Assembly (NCBI GenBank): GCA_965660195.1
Contig: CBFHZM010000045.1
Coordinates: 1-14,398 of the forward strand
DNA from: JAYODZ01 sp965660195
Lineage (GTDB): Bacteria > Pseudomonadota > Alphaproteobacteria > RS24
DNA length: 14,398 bases
Direction: 5' to 3'
Position 1 is the stretch's first letter. Each line of letters starts with the position of its first letter. The notes beneath the pieces were generated by a model. The model searched no databases and was not told the origin of the DNA. It saw only the letters and a program-made list of their open reading frames with translations. A program made the position numbers and the translations under genes. Positions 7,954 through 13,306 of the stretch are shown in pieces.

Positions 7954-8712
7954 ATGAACGCCTCAGATGAAGACCTGAAGCCGAAGCGCGGTTATCTCCG
8001 CCGCTTACCGCCAGAAATTGAAGCCTTACGCGATCGGATCGTTGATCGCTATACTGGGCAGCCTTTGAGCGAAATTTCGGCCTTTGTTCAGAAAGTCTTA
8101 GCCTCGGAGAAAAATGAAGTGAATCGCATCGCTGCTCTGGCGGCACGCGTGGTGTTGATCCGTGACTATGTGAATGAAGTTATTCACCTAAACAACCCTG
8201 CCTTTCTACGAAAAGCGCCACCCACCGAGGTTGCCGTCCAGCGTGTCGAAGCACCTGCCGAGCATGTCGTGATGGTCGCAACCGAGGATACAAAGTTACA
8301 AGATGGTATGCGGCGCGTTAAGATTATCGAAGACAGCACGGTACATGACGTCCTGTTTCCTGCAGGTATAACCGTTGATGTGAAGGCAGAAGATGCCGAA
8401 CGTCTAACATCGTCGGGCAAGGCTGAGTATATCGAAGTTGTGGCGGCCGAGACACCTAGCACGGACGCCACCGACGTAATCGATCATGAGGCGGCAGAGG
8501 CGAGCGGCGACATAGCAGCCGATAACGCCGATGACCCTGAGACATCAGAGGCCACCGAAACAGCACCTGAAGCTGAAACGGACAGCGCGGAAGCGGCGCC
8601 GGACCCCGACGAAAATAACGAGAATACTAGCGAGGATGAAGTCGACGACAGCACCAAAGAGGGTGCCGACGAGGACAACGACGCTGGCGAAGACAAGAAG
8701 GAAGGTGCCTAG
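7954..8712 (+). CDS. Uncharacterised protein with a very acidic disordered C-terminal tail
   Basis: I do not recognise this 252-aa protein. Three parts are visible. Residues about 10-90 are helical, with KRGYLRRLPPEIEALRDRIV and a second helix pair around AALAARVVLIRDYVNEVIHL (60-79). Residues about 104-163 form a small beta-rich unit, RVKIIEDSTVHDVLFPAG then AEDAERLTSSGKAEYIEVV; it resembles small domains of the form 'VKV...G...PGxxVxVxxxxAxxLxxxGxAE' common in phage and uncharacterised proteins. Residues 161-252 are almost purely Asp, Glu, Ala, Ser and Thr: 35 acidic residues against three Lys, with no Arg and no aromatic residue, so probably disordered. There is no signal peptide or membrane segment, which suggests the cytoplasm. 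The ribosome site is modest (GAAGGGAGA, about 10 bases before ATG). No clear plus-strand promoter was found. It is divergent from flgB and 2 bases ahead of the next gene. Confidence 0.75.
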   Translation: MNASDEDLKPKRGYLRRLPPEIEALRDRIVDRYTGQPLSEISAFVQKVLASEKNEVNRIAALAARVVLIRDYVNEVIHLNNPAFLRKAPPTEVAVQRVEAPAEHVVMVATEDTKLQDGMRRVKIIEDSTVHDVLFPAGITVDVKAEDAERLTSSGKAEYIEVVAAETPSTDATDVIDHEAAEASGDIAADNADDPETSEATETAPEAETDSAEAAPDPDENNENTSEDEVDDSTKEGADEDNDAGEDKKEGA

Positions 8713-8714
8713 AG

Positions 8715-9074
8715 GTGATCACCCGTCAGCCTGTCACGTCTATTTTAACTGTTGGACTGGTCGTGGCGATGGCGCTGAGCCTTATGGCGTGCGATAACTT
8801 GGTACGTTTTTCTTATGATAAATATAACTGTACCGAAAACGCCCTCGGCATTGAAACGATCGAAATCCAAACCCGCTCAGGGCTATACCAAGCGTTTGTC
8901 ACACGCTTTGGCGAAATCGACATGATGACGGTCGCAGTCATGCCGGAGAAAATAACTCTCTCACATGAACTCTTTACGATTGATCTTGACCAACACTCTA
9001 ACCAGATCGCCGCGTTGACGACCGATACTTATTACGCCCTCTCCTGCCAAGTGCAGGAGCATTTCGCTATGTAA
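8715..9074 (+). CDS. Small uncharacterised lipoprotein, coupled to the acidic-tail gene
   Basis: I do not recognise this 119-aa protein, but the sequence supports a lipoprotein. A basic N-terminus is followed by a hydrophobic stretch TSILTVGLVVAMALSLMAC, with a lipobox-like LMAC giving lipidated Cys26. Asp at position +2 is, by the E. coli rule, an inner-membrane retention signal. The mature part (about 93 residues) is probably mostly beta strands and has two further cysteines, Cys39 and Cys111, near its two ends, which could form a disulfide in the periplasm. The start is GTG at 8715, 2 bases after the previous stop; GAAGG (8701-8705) lies 9 bases upstream. Size and cysteine layout loosely recall MliC-type lysozyme inhibitors, but the SGxxY-type motif of that family is missing, so I do not make that call. 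It ends 15 bases from the convergent DUF2802-like gene. Confidence 0.75.
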   Translation: MITRQPVTSILTVGLVVAMALSLMACDNLVRFSYDKYNCTENALGIETIEIQTRSGLYQAFVTRFGEIDMMTVAVMPEKITLSHELFTIDLDQHSNQIAALTTDTYYALSCQVQEHFAM

Positions 9075-9087
9075 AAAAGTTTTTACA
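9070..9087. terminator. A/T-rich palindrome between convergent genes, possible weak bidirectional terminator
   Basis: TGTAAAAA (9070-9077) and TTTTTACA (9080-9087) are perfect inverted repeats with AG between. The palindrome spans the stop codon of the plus-strand lipoprotein gene and lies just before the stop of the convergent minus-strand gene, where a shared terminator is expected. The stem has almost no G-C pairs, so it would be weak. The 13-mer TAAAAAAGTTTTT also occurs at 1345-1357, beside the terminator-like hairpin upstream of flgG. Confidence 0.35.
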
Positions 9088-9089
9088 GA

Positions 9090-9593
9090 TTAGCCGCGTT
9101 CGGGGCCGTGAAATTTAACAATGGCATCGGCCTGATCAGCTGACACGCCCGTTGCCTCTACAATCTCGGCGCGACGCGCCCCGCGTTTGGCCATCTCAAT
9201 CGCCCGCGAGAGCTGCTCTTGCTCTGTCATCACTTCAGCGAGCCGCGATAGGTCGGTCCGCATTGTTTCAATTTGCCGCTCAAGCGCCACAATATTAGGA
9301 CGAATTTTGTCTACAACATCGTCGAGATTGACGTTGATCTCTGCCTGCTCTTGCGCTGGCATATCGATCTGCGATAGCGCCGTCTGCAACGCCAATAAAC
9401 GTTTGCCCGTTTGCTCATGTTGCCATTCGAGTTCGCGCTTGAGGCGGCCTAGCAGCTGCGCCTGTCTGAACATCGCGATCAGCGCCAGCAGGGCAACAAG
9501 GCTCATGCCGACCAGAATAAAAAATGGCAAGCCAGATACGGAGCTATAAAACTCGAGCATTTTCTCCAGATTTTTGGTCATCAGCTCTCCCAT
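9090..9593 (-). CDS. DUF2802-like membrane-anchored coiled-coil protein
   Basis: The protein (167 aa from this start) has one membrane segment near the N-terminus (FFILVGMSLVALLALIAMF, about 25-43). A long, probably coiled-coil region follows (about 44-130, with RLKRELEWQHEQTGKRLLAL and ALERQIETMRTDLSRLAEVM). It ends in a helix-turn-helix-like segment, AIEMAKRGARRAEIVEATGV then SADQADAIVKFHG. That ending and the overall layout match DUF2802 proteins, which in Pseudomonas and Vibrio lie near flagellar and chemotaxis genes and have no defined role. The longer frame starting at 9632 would overlap the upstream gene. ATG 9593 has AGGA 5 bases upstream and leaves a 10-base gap; ATG 9581 (MTKNLEK) is a reasonable alternative. 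It is the last gene of the flgP-to-here unit. Assignment to DUF2802 is by eye. Confidence 0.7.
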   Translation of the reverse strand: MGELMTKNLEKMLEFYSSVSGLPFFILVGMSLVALLALIAMFRQAQLLGRLKRELEWQHEQTGKRLLALQTALSQIDMPAQEQAEINVNLDDVVDKIRPNIVALERQIETMRTDLSRLAEVMTEQEQLSRAIEMAKRGARRAEIVEATGVSADQADAIVKFHGPERG

Positions 9594-9603
9594 CGATTTC
9601 CTA

Positions 9604-9906
9604 TTATGAGGACTGTTCGACCCGTTCGGCAAGACTTCTGTTCAGCTCACTCACCCAAGACACGCGCGCATTGACCTGCGCCTGTAACTGCGTCAAACGT
9701 TCAATGAGGCGTGCCAGGCGATCCTTGGCATTTTGTATATCTTCTGGCTGAAAAGAATTAAAGCGGGACCAATTATCCTTGATCAAGGTTTCGGTCGCGG
9801 CCATTTCGTTTTTAAAAGCTTCGGGATCAGACAAACACAATGAGGCCTGTTCGATACGGTCTTCGAACAAACTCAATAACGCGTCTAAATCATCTTCCTC
9901 GGGCAT
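9604..9906 (-). CDS. flgN: FlgN-like export chaperone (short, probable)
   Basis: The 100-aa product starts MPEEDDLDALLSLFEDRIEQ and is predicted almost entirely helical, with two long amphipathic helices (about 8-45 and 58-96, the latter with NAKDRLARLIERLTQLQAQV). FlgN is an all-helical cytosolic chaperone that brings the hook-filament junction proteins FlgK and FlgL to the export gate, and its gene usually follows flgM, as here. Typical FlgN is about 140 aa, so this one is short, and no strongly conserved motif confirms it. The call therefore rests mainly on position and helical character. ATG 9906 has AAGGG about 6 bases upstream; the TTG two codons earlier is a weaker choice. It lies 23 bases after flgM and 10 before the DUF2802-like gene. 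Confidence 0.55.
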   Translation of the reverse strand: MPEEDDLDALLSLFEDRIEQASLCLSDPEAFKNEMAATETLIKDNWSRFNSFQPEDIQNAKDRLARLIERLTQLQAQVNARVSWVSELNRSLAERVEQSS

Positions 9907-9929
9907 AATCAACCCTTACGGAAGAATGG

Positions 9930-10217
9930 TTAAGATTTCAAGTCCCGATAAGCGTCCATCAAAGCGTCTGAAACGCGATCGAGATCAACCGGGTATTCGC
10001 CACGCGAAATCGCATCTTTAATACGACTGACGGCTTCCATGTCGATAGGGGGTGCGCTGGCCATTTGGCTTACAGCAGAGCCTTTAACATTGACGACTTC
10101 GGCAGTCGAACTGGCTGCAGCCGCGTTTGCGGTTGCACCTGATTTTACAGCTGCGGGCTTAGCCCTCACTTGCTGAGGGTCTACCCGATTAACGGTGTTT
10201 TTAATCGAATCAACCAT
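9930..10217 (-). CDS. flgM: Anti-sigma-28 factor FlgM
   Basis: FlgM binds and blocks the flagellar sigma factor FliA (sigma-28). Once the hook is complete FlgM is exported, releasing sigma-28 for late genes such as flagellin. The 95-aa protein has a low-complexity, probably disordered N-terminal half rich in Ala, Val and Ser. The conserved sigma-binding C-terminal half is present: MEAVSRIKDAISRGEYPVDL (about 60-79) then DRVSDALMDAYRDL (80-93). This matches the family pattern I-x(2)-[LI]K-x-AI-x-x-G-x-YPVD. ATG 10217 has AGGAG 9 bases upstream. It lies 31 bases after flgA and 23 before the flgN-like gene, the usual flgA-flgM-flgN neighbourhood. No convincing sigma-28 promoter was found in front of it, so expression probably comes from the sigma-54 promoter before flgP. 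Confidence 0.94.
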   Translation of the reverse strand: MVDSIKNTVNRVDPQQVRAKPAAVKSGATANAAAASSTAEVVNVKGSAVSQMASAPPIDMEAVSRIKDAISRGEYPVDLDRVSDALMDAYRDLKS

Positions 10218-10248
10218 CTGACTATACTCCTACAACTCTATTAACGAC

Positions 10249-10995
10249 CTACATCGCATCCAGTTTAGCTGCCGTAGCAACTTTTTTTACACCAATGACA
10301 AAAAAATGCTGCTTTTTGCCATTTTTGAGGTTTTCCACCTCAATTAAGTCATGCATTTGGCCATTCTCGAGTGCTTTGCCAGATGTCACAACCGAAATTT
10401 GTCCAAGCTTATGCTCTATTTCGACCGTTTGGCCGTTTTCGATCACCCAATCTGGATGCAAATGGCGTGCCTGAACGGGCTGTCCCAGGCTAAGGGCCCG
10501 CTTCACCCGCCGCCCGATCACCTGCTTTAGCCGTGAAAAGCCAGCTGGCGCCGTCCGAAATGACAATTGCTCAATTTTTACGTGGTCTTGTGTCAAAATC
10601 TCACCCGAGGCAACGCTTTGAACAAGGACCACCCGTTGCACCATATCTTGCTCAGTTTTTTGGCCCACCAGCGCCGGTGCTTCGGCGACATTTGCCGTGA
10701 CCACGCTAGTCCGCACATGGACCGACCATGAACGCGGTGCTGTGCAATTCACCCGCATCGTCCGCCAAGAGGTTCCGGTACGTTCTACTGTGAGATCCGA
10801 GTCGCAAGGGTAAAACAGACGCTCATCACCCAATAAAACTTCGCCGCGCTTGCCCGATAACTCCAGTTGCGCTTCAACGGCTCGCTTGATATCGACACCA
10901 CTCACGACCTTGGTGGCGGCAACCACCGGAGCGACCGCGATTAAGGCAAGCAACGCCACCAGAAAAAATAGAAAATATTTGCGCTTAGAAACCAT
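10249..10995 (-). CDS. flgA: Flagellar P-ring assembly chaperone FlgA
   Basis: FlgA is a periplasmic chaperone that helps FlgI assemble into the P ring around the rod. From ATG 10995 the protein is 248 aa, close to the usual 220-250. It has a signal peptide (basic MVSKRKY, then a hydrophobic run ending VAPVVAA, about 1-27). The N-terminal FlgA domain has the paired cysteines Cys64 and Cys84 in the pattern YPCDSDLTV ... RVNCTAPRSWSV. A SAF domain follows from about 119 (QRVVLVQSVASGEILTQDHV) to 180, and a C-terminal domain has VEIEHKLGQISVVTSGKALE (191-210). An in-frame start at 11061 would run 77 bases into the upstream gene and place 22 residues before the signal peptide, so I rejected it. 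The chosen start overlaps the upstream stop by 11 bases, and its ribosome site is weak, so translation is probably coupled. Confidence 0.95.
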   Translation of the reverse strand: MVSKRKYFLFFLVALLALIAVAPVVAATKVVSGVDIKRAVEAQLELSGKRGEVLLGDERLFYPCDSDLTVERTGTSWRTMRVNCTAPRSWSVHVRTSVVTANVAEAPALVGQKTEQDMVQRVVLVQSVASGEILTQDHVKIEQLSFRTAPAGFSRLKQVIGRRVKRALSLGQPVQARHLHPDWVIENGQTVEIEHKLGQISVVTSGKALENGQMHDLIEVENLKNGKKQHFFVIGVKKVATAAKLDAM

Positions 10996-11419
10996 TGAAA
11001 TAAATATGCCCTGACCGACCGCTAGCGGCGTTTTGCGAGCCTTGTGTCGACTTGCCAACAATCATCGCGTGAATTTCATTCACCGATGGCAAATGCAAAG
11101 TCCGCCCAGCGTAGAGGAAATGAGGGTTGCCGCGAACAAAAGCGTGGCTGTTACGGCTAACAATGGCCAGTTCAAGAAACCGCTTATTCAACCCGCTGGC
11201 GCCATAGTAGTGGGCAATAATTTTTGACAAGGTCTCGTTTGTTTTGACTTTATGCTTGGCACTATAATCCGGATCGCGGGCGAATTTATTATTGCCAGTA
11301 GCTGCACTTCCGACGTTGTGTGAAGGGGAGGTCAAAACAACAATCGGCTCAGCGGCAAAAGCTGAGCTCGCCGTCAGCACAGTCGACAATGCAACTAGGC
11401 GTGCAAATGAGGAATACAT
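10985..11419 (-). CDS. Secreted LysM / FimV-like periplasmic protein in the H-ring operon
   Basis: The 144-aa protein has a signal peptide (MYSSFARLVALSTVLTASSA, cleavage probably after AFA at about residue 22) and a single LysM-like domain at about 55-112. It begins HKVKTNETLSKIIAHYYGAS and ends SHAFVRGNPHFLYAGRTLHL then PS. The latter fits the FimV N-terminal pattern 'xAF-x-x-N-x-x-x-L-x-x-G-x-x-L-x-x-P'. LysM domains bind peptidoglycan, and FimV-type proteins act as cell-pole landmarks, but FimV itself is far larger and membrane-spanning. The 32 residues after the domain show no motif. Its start overlaps the flgT stop by one base (TAATG) with GGAGG upstream, and its end overlaps flgA, so it is firmly embedded between two flagellar periplasmic genes. 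A role in anchoring or placing the flagellar periplasmic rings on peptidoglycan is my inference. Confidence 0.75.
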   Translation of the reverse strand: MYSSFARLVALSTVLTASSAFAAEPIVVLTSPSHNVGSAATGNNKFARDPDYSAKHKVKTNETLSKIIAHYYGASGLNKRFLELAIVSRNSHAFVRGNPHFLYAGRTLHLPSVNEIHAMIVGKSTQGSQNAASGRSGHIYFNGF

Positions 11420-12555
11420 TAATTAACCTCCATAAATCTCGTATCACGGCCAATCAAACCGTTTAAATCCTTATCACCGTCAAGCGGAGAGACATAAGCG
11501 CGGTTTTCTTCCAAACGGGTCACGCGCACGATATTCCAACTGCCACCGTGATCGGGAATAACCGCTAGCTGCTGCTCACGCAAGCCATGGCGGCGGCCCA
11601 AATCGACATAGAATTTATTATTCACCTGCGCGAGACGACCGCTTTGGGGGAGGCAAGCAAGCTCGCCCATAACTTCTTCGATGAAGGGGCGAAGCTCAGG
11701 CAACAGCGCACGCAGCCGATCTTCGCGACCAGGATTGGCAAGCAAATTAATCGGCTCAAAAAAGCTATCAAAGCTTCCCATTAGCTCTTTTTCGAACCTG
11801 TGCGTCTTGGCGACTTTAAAATCGGGTCCGGCATAAAACGTCAGCTCAACACCAAGGACAAGCTGGGTTTTATCAGCGATGCCGTAAAAGCGATCTTTTT
11901 TCGATGTGAGGGTAAAGCGGCTAACCAAGGCAAAATCGCCATGCGAGGTCGCGCGCGCGGCCAGCAAAGCATTGTAGTCCATCGACCCACCATTAGTTTG
12001 CATCGCTTTGACATCAAAAGACTGCGCTGTGTTATCAACCATAGCAACTTGGGGATCACCTGCAACACCATCAAGCACCTGATGCCAGGCGAGCTGAACG
12101 ACGCGGCTCGACCAAACCGGAACATTTTGGCTGATGAAGATCTCGGGCTCGAAAACTTCCACTTGTCGTATAGTGTTGGTCGGACAGGCACGATTAGCAT
12201 GCGATGACACAGCAACCCGCAGACGCACCTCATAATGATCTTGCTTTCGTCCGTCTTCGATAATGGTGTAGTCAAGAATTTCACCAGATGGACGCACGAT
12301 GACGGCCTCATTTAATGCGGTTTCGCTGTCGAGAGCGGAGTACCCATCGACAGACGCCTCTCCTTGCAGGGCCGCCAGATAAAGCGCTTCATTGAGCGCC
12401 AGACGCCGAATATCTTCAATCGGCCTGCTATCGTCATAAACAACTCGCCCTGTTACCTCAACCAAGCGCGCGCCCTCGGGCACCACCTCAGTCGCGATGA
12501 CGGCGCTACTTCCGAGGAAGAGCGCGAGACAACAGATTGTCAGATGACGAACCAT
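11419..12555 (-). CDS. flgT: Flagellar H-ring protein FlgT
   Basis: FlgT forms the H ring around the LP ring in Vibrio; it supports T-ring assembly and stator docking for the sodium-driven polar motor. From ATG 12555 the protein is 378 aa, essentially the length of Vibrio FlgT. It has a signal peptide (MVRHLTICCLALFLGSSAVI, about 1-22). The conserved N-terminal domain has RLVEVTGRVVYDDSRPIEDI then RRLALNEALYLAALQ (about 30-64). The middle is TolB-like (about 125-290), and the C-terminal domain (about 300-378) has YVDLGRRHGLREQQLAVI. The only mature cysteines I see, Cys124 and Cys301, flank the middle domain. The TTG at 12564 is possible but is only 2 bases after the flgP stop, so I prefer the ATG; its ribosome site is weak (AGG about 11 bases upstream). 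Family assignment is by sequence pattern and the adjacent flgP. Confidence 0.88.
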   Translation of the reverse strand: MVRHLTICCLALFLGSSAVIATEVVPEGARLVEVTGRVVYDDSRPIEDIRRLALNEALYLAALQGEASVDGYSALDSETALNEAVIVRPSGEILDYTIIEDGRKQDHYEVRLRVAVSSHANRACPTNTIRQVEVFEPEIFISQNVPVWSSRVVQLAWHQVLDGVAGDPQVAMVDNTAQSFDVKAMQTNGGSMDYNALLAARATSHGDFALVSRFTLTSKKDRFYGIADKTQLVLGVELTFYAGPDFKVAKTHRFEKELMGSFDSFFEPINLLANPGREDRLRALLPELRPFIEEVMGELACLPQSGRLAQVNNKFYVDLGRRHGLREQQLAVIPDHGGSWNIVRVTRLEENRAYVSPLDGDKDLNGLIGRDTRFMEVN

Positions 12556-12566
12556 ATCACGCAAAC

Positions 12567-13037
12567 CTAGCTATATTTACGAACCGAATTCATCAGCCCA
12601 GCGATCATCGACTTATCGAGCTCGAGAACAATTTCATATGTATCTTCGCCAGTTGGGTTGATGCGAACCGTGCGGGCGCCGCGAATAACCCCCGTGACAA
12701 CACCGCGGAAGGTGTCATTTTGCACCATCAAATCAATAACCGTTGTATTGCCATCGACTTTCAAGCCATGGATTTGCTCGGCAAGATCGCGCATAGCTGC
12801 CATGCGTGCGGCGCGAATAGCCATTAGGCGGCGCTGCGCTTCACTGCGACCAGGCTGGGTTGAAACAACTGCATAGCCGATTGCTGTAATCGTATTGACC
12901 GCATAGATCGAAGCATCGGTGCCAGCACCCGCATCGCGCTCTAATTTCAATTGATAGCCACCCGGCGAAACAGGACCACAGGAGGCAATAAGTGTACTGA
13001 CAAGGAAAATGGTCGTCAGTTTTCCAAAATGAGACAT
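12567..13037 (-). CDS. flgP: Flagellar outer-membrane lipoprotein FlgP (LPP20 family)
   Basis: FlgP is an outer-membrane lipoprotein needed for normal motility in Vibrio and Campylobacter; it belongs to the outer disks around the basal body. The 156-aa protein has a lipoprotein signal, MSHFGKLTTIFLVSTLIASC, with lipidated Cys20. Gly at +2 allows export to the outer membrane. The LPP20-like domain is clear: EAQRRLMAIRAARMAAMRDL then AEQIHGLKVD (about 66-95), VTGVIRGARTV (114-124) and TYEIVLELD (133-141). ATG 13037 has GGAG 9 bases upstream. It is the first gene of the seven-gene unit ending at 9090, about 42 bases after the predicted sigma-54 transcription start. A small palindrome TGGCAAACGCCA (13060-13071) lies in that leader. 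Its usual partner flgO is not in the window. Confidence 0.9.
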   Translation of the reverse strand: MSHFGKLTTIFLVSTLIASCGPVSPGGYQLKLERDAGAGTDASIYAVNTITAIGYAVVSTQPGRSEAQRRLMAIRAARMAAMRDLAEQIHGLKVDGNTTVIDLMVQNDTFRGVVTGVIRGARTVRINPTGEDTYEIVLELDKSMIAGLMNSVRKYS

Positions 13038-13089
13038 GGTAATTTACTCCGCTAATTACATGGCAAACGCCAAATATCGTCCCCAAGGA

Positions 13090-13105
13090 TGCATTATCCG
13101 TGCCA
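13090..13105 (-). promoter_or_regulatory. Sigma-54 (-24/-12) promoter upstream of flgP
   Basis: The minus strand reads TGGCACGGATAATGCA, matching the sigma-54 consensus TGGCACG-N4-TTGCW with one mismatch in the -12 box (ATGCA). The predicted start is near 13079, 42 bases before flgP. It should transcribe flgP-flgT-LysM-flgA-flgM-flgN-like-DUF2802. Its -24 element faces away from that of the flhA promoter, with 36 bases between the two elements. Confidence 0.85.
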
Positions 13106-13141
13106 GACGAGCATAAATAAAAACCTTTCCCGATGCAGAAT

Positions 13142-13157
13142 TGGCACGCCGCTTGCC
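13142..13157 (+). promoter_or_regulatory. Sigma-54 (-24/-12) promoter upstream of flhA
   Basis: The plus strand reads TGGCACGCCGCTTGCC: a perfect TGGCACG, N4, and TTGC with correct spacing. The predicted transcription start is near 13168, giving flhA a leader of about 139 nt. It is the best match of the four sigma-54 promoters here. Confidence 0.9.
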
Positions 13158-13168
13158 TCTCTACTGCG

Positions 13169-13252
13169 TGGCACCCAAAAAAGCGCCTCGAAAAACTGGT
13201 TTTCCAGCTAGGAACAGACTGTTTTTCAAGCGTTTAAGCATTTTTGGTGCCA
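13169..13252 (+). repeat. Long inverted repeat spanning the flhA leader
   Basis: The left arm TGGCACCCAAAAAAGC (13169-13184) pairs with GCATTTTTGGTGCCA (13238-13252), interrupted only by one bulged C and one A-A mismatch. The left arm starts at the predicted sigma-54 start site, so the RNA would fold back on itself from its 5' end. Inside the 53-base loop a smaller hairpin CTGG-TTTT-CCAG (13196-13207) is possible. Folding would leave the flhA ribosome site outside the stem. It could be a 5'-stabilising or regulatory RNA structure, or a DNA site for an activator acting downstream of the start. I recognise no known riboswitch class. Confidence 0.55.
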
Positions 13253-13262
13253 TGTGGAGGCT

Positions 13263-13278
13263 GCGGAGGCACCTCCGC
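13263..13278 (+). promoter_or_regulatory. GC-rich hairpin just ahead of the flhA ribosome binding site
   Basis: GCGGAGG (13263-13269), CA and CCTCCGC (13272-13278) form a perfect palindrome; as RNA it would give a 6-bp stem with a GCAC loop. It lies 16 bases before the GAGGAG ribosome site. Its right half (CCTCC) could instead pair with that GAGGAG, so a switch between the two pairings is conceivable. No T-run follows, so it is not a terminator. Confidence 0.45.
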
Positions 13279-13306
13279 GACACGAAATTGACATGAGGAG
13301 TTTGTC

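Noticed and set aside
10240..10300. Possible sigma-28 promoter before flgM (TAAA followed by GCAGCTAA on the minus strand)
   Set aside because: The spacing is 13 rather than about 15 bases and the -10 box differs from GCCGATAA at key positions; it also lies in the flgA coding end. I cannot support it.
10996..11061. Longer FlgA starting at 11061
   Set aside because: It would overlap the LysM-like gene by 77 bases and put 22 polar residues ahead of an otherwise perfect signal peptide.
11841..12311. A 156-codon minus-strand frame overlapping flgT, and a 135-codon plus-strand frame at 11800-12207
   Set aside because: Both lie wholly inside flgT, which has family matches over its full length; the extra frames show no domain, signal or ribosome site.
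13196..13207. CTGG-TTTT-CCAG hairpin, followed on the minus strand by TTTTT, as a minus-strand terminator
   Set aside because: The stem is only 4 bp and no minus-strand gene lies upstream to need it; it is better seen as part of the flhA leader fold.
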